From a virus: a DNA stretch of 32,997 bases. The position numbers and the translations under genes are program-made. The stretch covers positions 1 to 32,997 of the IMG/VR virus record IMGVR_UViG_3300037493_002835, one strand, 5' to 3'. Below the pieces are notes generated by a model. It saw only the letters and a list, made by a program, of their open reading frames with translations, did not search any database and was not told the DNA's origin. Positions within the stretch are counted from its first letter, which is position 1; every line of letters starts with the position of its first letter. This document shows, in pieces, positions 28,401 to 32,997 of the stretch.

Positions 28401-29303
28401 TCATGGACGGGCGTAAATCTTTGCTTTCCAGCGAGAGTGAACCAACTGCGTGGGGTTCGTCGTGCTTTTGTTCGCCACATACATGTAATAAACGCTCTGC
28501 ACGCAAAACACGTTCGTAGCGTTCGCCCCGAACGCGAACACGTCACCCCGCTCGAAACTTTCGCCGTTCTCCACACCCCCGCACGCGATCATGTCCACCT
28601 CATCTCCCACGGCATAACCCGCGTCAGAAGTTTGGCACACGATAACGCCGCGCACCTGAGTTGGCGTCATAGCCAATCCGTGTGCCGCGTTCAACAACAC
28701 CGTGGCAACGCCAGCGTTCAAAGATATTTCACTGCTGGCATACTGATTCGTCGCCAGAATCCTCGCGAACACCCCGATGTCCACCGTCTGACCCCGATTC
28801 GTGCTCGTGCCCACCACCACGCCGTTGCTCGCCACGTTCAGATACGTCGCGCTCAAGTTCGTCATCAGCGTCAACACATCGTTCGTGATGGTGAGGCTCA
28901 CATTGTCGGTCTTGTTTGACAGCGCGAACCCGTCGCCGCCGCCGAGTCCTAACCCAGCAAGGTTTGCATCAATCGCGTTCGTGCCGGTGTTGTAGGCTTT
29001 GAGGCGGATGGCGGTGGATCCGCCGTTATTAAAAAACTCAATCGTGTCGTCGTCCACCACGCTCGTCATCAGCATCGCGCCGCTCACGCTGTTCGCTGCC
29101 AATCCCACGTTCGTGCCGCCCAACGTGCCGCTCACCGTCACGGAAGGCCGCGCCAGCAGATTCAGGATCGCCGTGGTCGGACGTTCATTGGCCGAGAGCG
29201 TGTAACCCGGATACACCGTGGCCGTCAGTTCGGCGGAGCAATTAAAAATGCAAAATGTAAAATGCAAAATGCCGAGCAGTCCAAGTCTTGTTGTTGTATT
29301 CAT
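28401..29303 (-). CDS. Fibre-like protein with an N-terminal signal peptide (300 aa)
   Basis: A clear hydrophobic leader (LGLLGILHFTFCIFNCSA, about residues 7-24) is followed by a beta-rich, threonine- and asparagine-rich region (VSGTLGGTNVGLAANSVSGA, then NVSLTITNDVLTLMTNLSAT) with the low charge of phage fibres, and a compact C-terminus. Cleavage would follow CSA. A Sec signal on a virion protein is unusual and suggests export or a moron-like surface role. The DNA for the leader is an AT-rich repeat. Start ATG at 29303, preceded by a T/A-rich tract on the opposite strand. Confidence 0.65.
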   Translation of the reverse strand: MNTTTRLGLLGILHFTFCIFNCSAELTATVYPGYTLSANERPTTAILNLLARPSVTVSGTLGGTNVGLAANSVSGAMLMTSVVDDDTIEFFNNGGSTAIRLKAYNTGTNAIDANLAGLGLGGGDGFALSNKTDNVSLTITNDVLTLMTNLSATYLNVASNGVVVGTSTNRGQTVDIGVFARILATNQYASSEISLNAGVATVLLNAAHGLAMTPTQVRGVIVCQTSDAGYAVGDEVDMIACGGVENGESFERGDVFAFGANATNVFCVQSVYYMYVANKSTTNPTQLVHSRWKAKIYARP

Positions 29304-29337
29304 TCTTATTTTTTAATTTTTAATTTTTAATTTTGAA
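29241..29337. repeat. AT-rich dispersed-repeat tract over the fibre gene start
   Basis: Two blocks flank the start codon. One is the ATGCAAAATGTAAAATGCAA type (29241-29271), inside the signal-peptide codons. The other is TTTAATTTTTAATTTTTAAT (29311-29333), upstream of the ATG. Both have periods of 7-12 bases and far lower GC than their surroundings. On the minus strand the first encodes ILHFTFCIFN. Confidence 0.65.
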
Positions 29338-31869
29338 TTACGTTCGCCTTTTATGCGAACGCGGTTTTGTAAATCCCTGCACCTGTAACGTCATCAATCT
29401 CGCGCTGCCTTGCGCGTTGCTCACGATGATCTGCAACCCCACATCATCCACTCGCGCCGTGGCGCGTTCCTGCATGTTCTGATGCGCGTCCGGGTTGCCG
29501 ACCAGCAACTCCTCCGGCGTGGTGCTGTAATCTTCCCGATGCGGGATCGCATACGTGGCGTCCGTGCTGGTGGCCGGGTCATACGTGCCGGCGTTGAACC
29601 GCGTGTAGCGTGTGGCGTCATACGTGATGCCGCTCCGTAACGTCGTCAATTCGTTGTAGCCTGGGCTTTGCGCCTTCACCGTGAGGCTAGGTTGTTGGGT
29701 GTCCCAGTTGAGGTCAACGCGGGTTGTCAACACCCGTTGGCCCTGCCAGTATTCCCGCGTGGTCAGACTGGTGGCAATGGCGGTATCGCCGCTGTCCGTC
29801 CAGGCTTCGTGCAAGTAACAAACCTGCCCTGAGTAATCCACGAAACACAGCCGTTCCTCGCCATACACCTGATGCCGCGCGAACGCATACACCTCCAGAT
29901 CGTCCCCTTCCCACATCCCTTCCCAGCCGCCATTCAAAAAGTTATAGACCAGCACCATGTCGTTCTTGATCGTGTCCGTCTGACCCTTGCTCGGCACGGC
30001 AATGAAATACCGATTGTCCCACGTCGCCGCGCACGCGCCGCTCACGTTCGCCCAGTCCACCCGATCCAGATAGTCCTTCATCGGACGGCTCACTGAGTCC
30101 GTCACGCCCTGCAAAATCCCCTGCGCGGTTTGCGTCACACTCATCACCCCGCGCCGCGACAGCAGCCACACATCCGCCCCCACGATGATGCTGGTCAACG
30201 CCGCCGCGCACCCATACTCGCGCGTGATGCTTTGCTCCGCCCAACCGCTCGAATCCCCGCTTAACCCCGTGATCGCCACGATGCTGTTCTCCTTGAGAAT
30301 CAAGATGGCATCCTGCGACAGTGGCGTAATCGTCACCGGCCTGTCCGACTCGCCCTGATTCGTCGGCAACGTGTTCATAAACGGCGTGCATCGCAACGGA
30401 TCCAAGATGTCGCCGATGGTCACATTCTTGTCGCCCAACGCCACGATGCGGTTCTTGTAATAGATCGCCTCGTTGGCCGGCGGCAACGCCAGCGCGCTGG
30501 CGCCGACCCGTTGCACCGCATCCGACCCCGACGCGGCTGCCGCGATGGCCGTCGAATTTGCCAAGGCGGCGTCTTGTGTGGCGTGAACCGTGAACTCGTT
30601 ATCGTTCAGCGGACGCACATACTTTGTGCCCGCCGTGAAATAGGTGGTCGTGCCGAACACCACCGCATCGCCAGGGATAAACCTGTGATTCACCGCCACA
30701 ACTGTGGTCGCCGTATTCGTCGCCGTGATCCGCGCCGTGGTGTCCAGCGCCGCAAACCCCGCCTCGAAACAGGTCTGAGTGGCGTTCGGCTGCATGAGCA
30801 ACGGCGGCGCACCGTTGCCAAAGTAGCCGGGACTGGTCGCCGCCCGCTCCAGATAGAATTTTCCGACCGCAGCGGAATAGTCCAGCTTGCCCGTGTTCGC
30901 CAACGCGCCCGCGCGCGTGGTGTGCAACGTCACCGAGACAACGCTCGCGGCAATGGCCGTGCTCGTCGTGCCGTTATCCCCCACGTAATACGCCGCGCCC
31001 ACATTGGGCGGCGATGTCCCCACGAGTGAGGACGTTTGATCTGCGATGTTAAAAATGACTTCATCCCCGATGTTCCACGACGGCACACAATGCAGCGTGA
31101 TCACATCCGTGCCGGTGTTGACGTTGGACGCGATAAAGTAATGCCGCTCGTTCCCGTGTCGGAACGCGAGCATCCCGTTGTAAGCCTGCACCAGTCGCGT
31201 GGTGGAATAGATGTCCTGCCCGTTCAGCGGAATCTCAGACGGTGTTGAACCGCTTTTGATACGCCACGCGCGACCCCGACCGCCATCGCCGGCTGTGCGC
31301 CAGCCGTCTGTGAACAACACCAGATTGTCCACGCCATCAGGATCGTTGAAGCGTTGGAAGGCGAGGGGGTCGCCAGGGCTGGCAAGGGTGATTGTGTCCG
31401 TCCAATAAAACCCGCCCACGGACCAATTCGCGGCGGATGTCTTGATGAGGTAATACGTGGTCGCTGTGGCAACAAATGTTTGGCCAGAGGTGTAAATCGT
31501 GCCCGACGCAGTATAATCCCCCGTCTTGCCCGTGCTGAGTGTGGCTGCCACATCTTGAATCCATTCGTAAGTCTGCCCGATCACAAACCCGGTGACTGTT
31601 TGCCACGCAACATAAACCACGGGCGGCCCACTATCTTCGGCAATGGGGTTTAATGAGTCGCCATCCACAAGATTCGGATAGGAGCCGCCCCACGCCTGCT
31701 TCGCCACGCCCAATCTCGGCCAGGCTTCGCCGAACTCGAACCGCTGATTCACCGCATCCGCCACCTCGCCCGGCTGCAACTGGCCGGCAGCGCGCTGCGT
31801 GTCCACCTTCGTGAACGCATCGTCTCCGTCCATCACACTGACCCGGCCTTTTGGTTGTGCTGCTTGCAT
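29338..31869 (-). CDS. Tail nozzle or stabilisation-like protein (843 aa)
   Basis: This long, beta-rich protein of low charge and many aromatic residues resembles the tubular or nozzle proteins of short-tailed phages in length and texture. Features include an N-terminal arm (about 1-60, QRFEFGEAWPRLGVAKQAWG), repeats of DNLVLFTDGWR- and MLAFRHGNERHYF-type strands near 180-245, and the segment ILKENSIVAITGLSGD with REYGCAAALTSIIVGADVWL near 525-570, a pattern I know from podovirus tail-assembly proteins. It would lie at the neck or tail tip. The ATG at 31869 overlaps the preceding stop as TGATG. No catalytic motif is seen. Confidence 0.72.
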   Translation of the reverse strand: MQAAQPKGRVSVMDGDDAFTKVDTQRAAGQLQPGEVADAVNQRFEFGEAWPRLGVAKQAWGGSYPNLVDGDSLNPIAEDSGPPVVYVAWQTVTGFVIGQTYEWIQDVAATLSTGKTGDYTASGTIYTSGQTFVATATTYYLIKTSAANWSVGGFYWTDTITLASPGDPLAFQRFNDPDGVDNLVLFTDGWRTAGDGGRGRAWRIKSGSTPSEIPLNGQDIYSTTRLVQAYNGMLAFRHGNERHYFIASNVNTGTDVITLHCVPSWNIGDEVIFNIADQTSSLVGTSPPNVGAAYYVGDNGTTSTAIAASVVSVTLHTTRAGALANTGKLDYSAAVGKFYLERAATSPGYFGNGAPPLLMQPNATQTCFEAGFAALDTTARITATNTATTVVAVNHRFIPGDAVVFGTTTYFTAGTKYVRPLNDNEFTVHATQDAALANSTAIAAAASGSDAVQRVGASALALPPANEAIYYKNRIVALGDKNVTIGDILDPLRCTPFMNTLPTNQGESDRPVTITPLSQDAILILKENSIVAITGLSGDSSGWAEQSITREYGCAAALTSIIVGADVWLLSRRGVMSVTQTAQGILQGVTDSVSRPMKDYLDRVDWANVSGACAATWDNRYFIAVPSKGQTDTIKNDMVLVYNFLNGGWEGMWEGDDLEVYAFARHQVYGEERLCFVDYSGQVCYLHEAWTDSGDTAIATSLTTREYWQGQRVLTTRVDLNWDTQQPSLTVKAQSPGYNELTTLRSGITYDATRYTRFNAGTYDPATSTDATYAIPHREDYSTTPEELLVGNPDAHQNMQERATARVDDVGLQIIVSNAQGSARLMTLQVQGFTKPRSHKRRT

Positions 31870-32180
31870 CAGATTGTTTTCTTTTCAACACCCGAAATCA
31901 CAAAACTCACACCGTTACCGCTGGCAATGCCCTCGATCTTTGCCCCGTTGAACAACTCAATCGGTGCTTCGCTGATCGCCACCCCATCCGCCGCCAATGC
32001 CATATTCGTCGCCGTAATCGCCCGGCTCGTCCCGGACAAATTCACATACACCGTGCAGGTCCGAGCCGACCCGCTGCTATTGCTCACATGGATGCTGCCA
32101 ATGGAAGCCGCGAACCCAGCCGGGACAGCATACAAATCGCCCTTGCTCGTCGGCACCGTTCCATCAATCGGCAACGCCAT
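31869..32180 (-). CDS. Small beta-rich virion protein (103 aa)
   Basis: The protein is strand-rich and neutral (GFAASIGSIHVSNSSGSART, then CTVYVNLSGTSRAITATNMA), with the look of a small head- or tail-decoration domain. No family is recognised. The start ATG at 32180 lies one base after the upstream stop, and it shares its stop with the nozzle-like gene start. It is part of the virion operon. Confidence 0.68.
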   Translation of the reverse strand: MALPIDGTVPTSKGDLYAVPAGFAASIGSIHVSNSSGSARTCTVYVNLSGTSRAITATNMALAADGVAISEAPIELFNGAKIEGIASGNGVSFVISGVEKKTI

Positions 32181-32181
32181 A

Positions 32182-32361
32182 TCAGTTCTCCTCCCATCCA
32201 GCCGACCTCGACCCTTGCACCTGGTTGTTGTCCGTCACCGGCAACCACCAGCCGGCATCCCGCGAGAGCCGGGTCTGGTTATCTGCCGTCGTCGGCGTCC
32301 ACCATCCCTCCGCGACCACCGGAGGCACTACCGGACTGAGTTGTGACAGCAATAAACTCAT
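32182..32361 (-). CDS. Short tryptophan-repeat protein (59 aa)
   Basis: After MSLLLSQLSPVVPPVVAEG come two similar units, GWWTPTTADNQTRLSRDA and GWWLPVTDNNQVQGSRSA, then GWEEN. The internal duplication (GWW-x-P-x-T-x-DNQ-x5-SR-x-A) is clear. The small, polar, tryptophan-bearing repeats may bind another virion surface. The gene lies neatly between its neighbours: the start is four bases after the preceding stop and the stop is one base before the next ATG. Confidence 0.65.
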   Translation of the reverse strand: MSLLLSQLSPVVPPVVAEGWWTPTTADNQTRLSRDAGWWLPVTDNNQVQGSRSAGWEEN

Positions 32362-32364
32362 GGC

Positions 32365-32985
32365 TTACTCCCAGCTATAAATCGGCGTGTAAGTGAAATT
32401 GATTGTCTGTGATGCCGTGGCCGTTCCAGAAACAAATTTGCCAACCAATGCCACGAACTCGCCGGGATTGATAAAGATCGGCGCGTCGCCAAGATCAACA
32501 AACAAAGGCCCACATTGAGGTTGAGACCCTATACCTGCGCCGACGGCCCAAGCCATGTATCCGAGCGCAACGCGCCGAGGTGCTTTGGTTGTGGCTGTGG
32601 CCATTGACGCCGTTTCCGCTGTCGCCAACGAAACCGCCGTATGTCCAAACGCTAGACTGAATTGAATTGCGGTTGCAGTGGTGGCGACTGCTGCGCCAAG
32701 ATTGACTGCATTAACTAAGACACCGCGCAAGACGCAGCGCCGTCCTTGCACTGTCGCCGAACCTGCGGGAATTTGGTAACTGGACCAGATGCCGTCTGTC
32801 GCTGCTGCTACTGCTGCCGTCACTAATCCTTGTCCGCCAAATCCGCCCGGAAGATTGGCAGTCAGTGCCGTATTAGAGGGTGCAGCCGCAGTGGGATTGG
32901 TGCTGTTCACATACGTCGCCAAACTGCGGCTGCACCCTCTAATACGGCACTGACTGCCAATCTTCCGGGCGGATTTGGCGGACAA
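32365..32985 (-). CDS. Virion protein, 5' end obscured by an inverted repeat
   Basis: The readable part (from about residue 22, LATYVNSTNPTAAAPSNTAL) is alanine- and threonine-rich and beta-like, ending SQTINFTYTPIYSWE, and suits a capsid-decoration or fibre-base protein. The first 21 residues of the open frame come from the second arm of a 70-bp inverted repeat at the window end and are the antisense of the native gene, so they are probably not real. The true N-terminus lies beyond the window or is lost. No family is recognised. The gene would be the first in the window of the leftward virion operon. Confidence 0.55.
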   Translation of the reverse strand: MSAKSARKIGSQCRIRGCSRSLATYVNSTNPTAAAPSNTALTANLPGGFGGQGLVTAAVAAATDGIWSSYQIPAGSATVQGRRCVLRGVLVNAVNLGAAVATTATAIQFSLAFGHTAVSLATAETASMATATTKAPRRVALGYMAWAVGAGIGSQPQCGPLFVDLGDAPIFINPGEFVALVGKFVSGTATASQTINFTYTPIYSWE

Positions 32986-32992
32986 GGATTAG
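32823..32992. repeat. Perfect 70-bp inverted repeat at the window end
   Basis: Arm 32823-32892 is the exact reverse complement of 32923-32992, with a 30-bp spacer (32893-32922). The left arm is native coding sequence of the virion protein; the right arm repeats it backwards. The last ten bases of the window (ATTAGAGGGT) also occur at 32872-32881. A fold-back or assembly artefact at a contig end is likely; a genuine hairpin end is the alternative. Confidence 0.85.
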
Positions 32993-32997
32993 AGGGT

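Noticed and set aside
1-32997. CRISPR array, tRNA or rRNA genes
   Set aside because: No regularly spaced direct repeats with unique spacers and no cloverleaf or rRNA-like sequence were found on reading both strands. A covariance search was not possible here.

Overview
The window looks like most of a temperate double-stranded DNA bacteriophage (a prophage or an assembled phage genome). Its host is probably a GC-rich Gram-negative bacterium. The evidence is a large terminase, a portal protein, a DnaB helicase with a DUF1376-type partner, a tyrosine integrase, a long module of virion genes and dense ATGA/GTGA-coupled gene strings. The absence of a recognisable long tail tape measure and tail sheath, a nozzle-like 843-residue protein and a 2,123-residue polyvalent protein argue for a short-tailed (podovirus-like) particle. 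Several dispersed repeats resemble ones I associate with Verrucomicrobiota and related chromosomes, but host assignment is weak. I saw no rRNA, tRNA or CRISPR array.

Layout. From about 13.4 kb leftward, on the minus strand, runs an early and packaging arm. It holds small regulatory and zinc-binding proteins, two helix-turn-helix or winged-helix proteins, a DUF1376 protein and DnaB, then a cluster of small orphan genes, a C5-cytosine methyltransferase, further small genes, the large terminase and a portal protein that runs off the left edge. From 13.57 kb rightward, on the plus strand, is a short lysogeny-side operon that ends with a ribbon-helix-helix protein and the integrase (15.5-16.9 kb). 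From the right edge back to 16.9 kb, on the minus strand, is the virion arm: virion proteins, nozzle-like protein, signal-peptide-bearing fibre-like protein, several small genes, a glycosyltransferase-like protein, the giant polyvalent protein, a calcineurin-like phosphoesterase and a 54-residue basic protein that converges on the integrase.

The portal leaves by the left edge and the virion arm enters by the right edge. No scaffold or major capsid gene is seen, so those genes probably lie in the missing piece of a circularly permuted genome.

The accessory stretch at about 4.3-8.0 kb is the most unusual part. An intact IS256-family element (5577-7013) with an 8-bp target duplication split a small gene that had been translationally coupled to the methyltransferase. 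Two long imperfect palindromes with attC-like ends flank neighbouring small genes. The methyltransferase gene carries a second, fully open +1 frame with motifs of its own (SETWPRRG, WPTPTVND, NPNFVEWLMGWP). Dispersed repeats also appear inside coding sequence, in linkers of the giant protein and in the signal peptide of the fibre-like protein.

Control. Two related ribbon-helix-helix proteins sit on opposite strands, next to promoters that carry TGTGTATA-type half sites. I found no CI-like repressor, so this pair is my candidate for the lysogeny switch.
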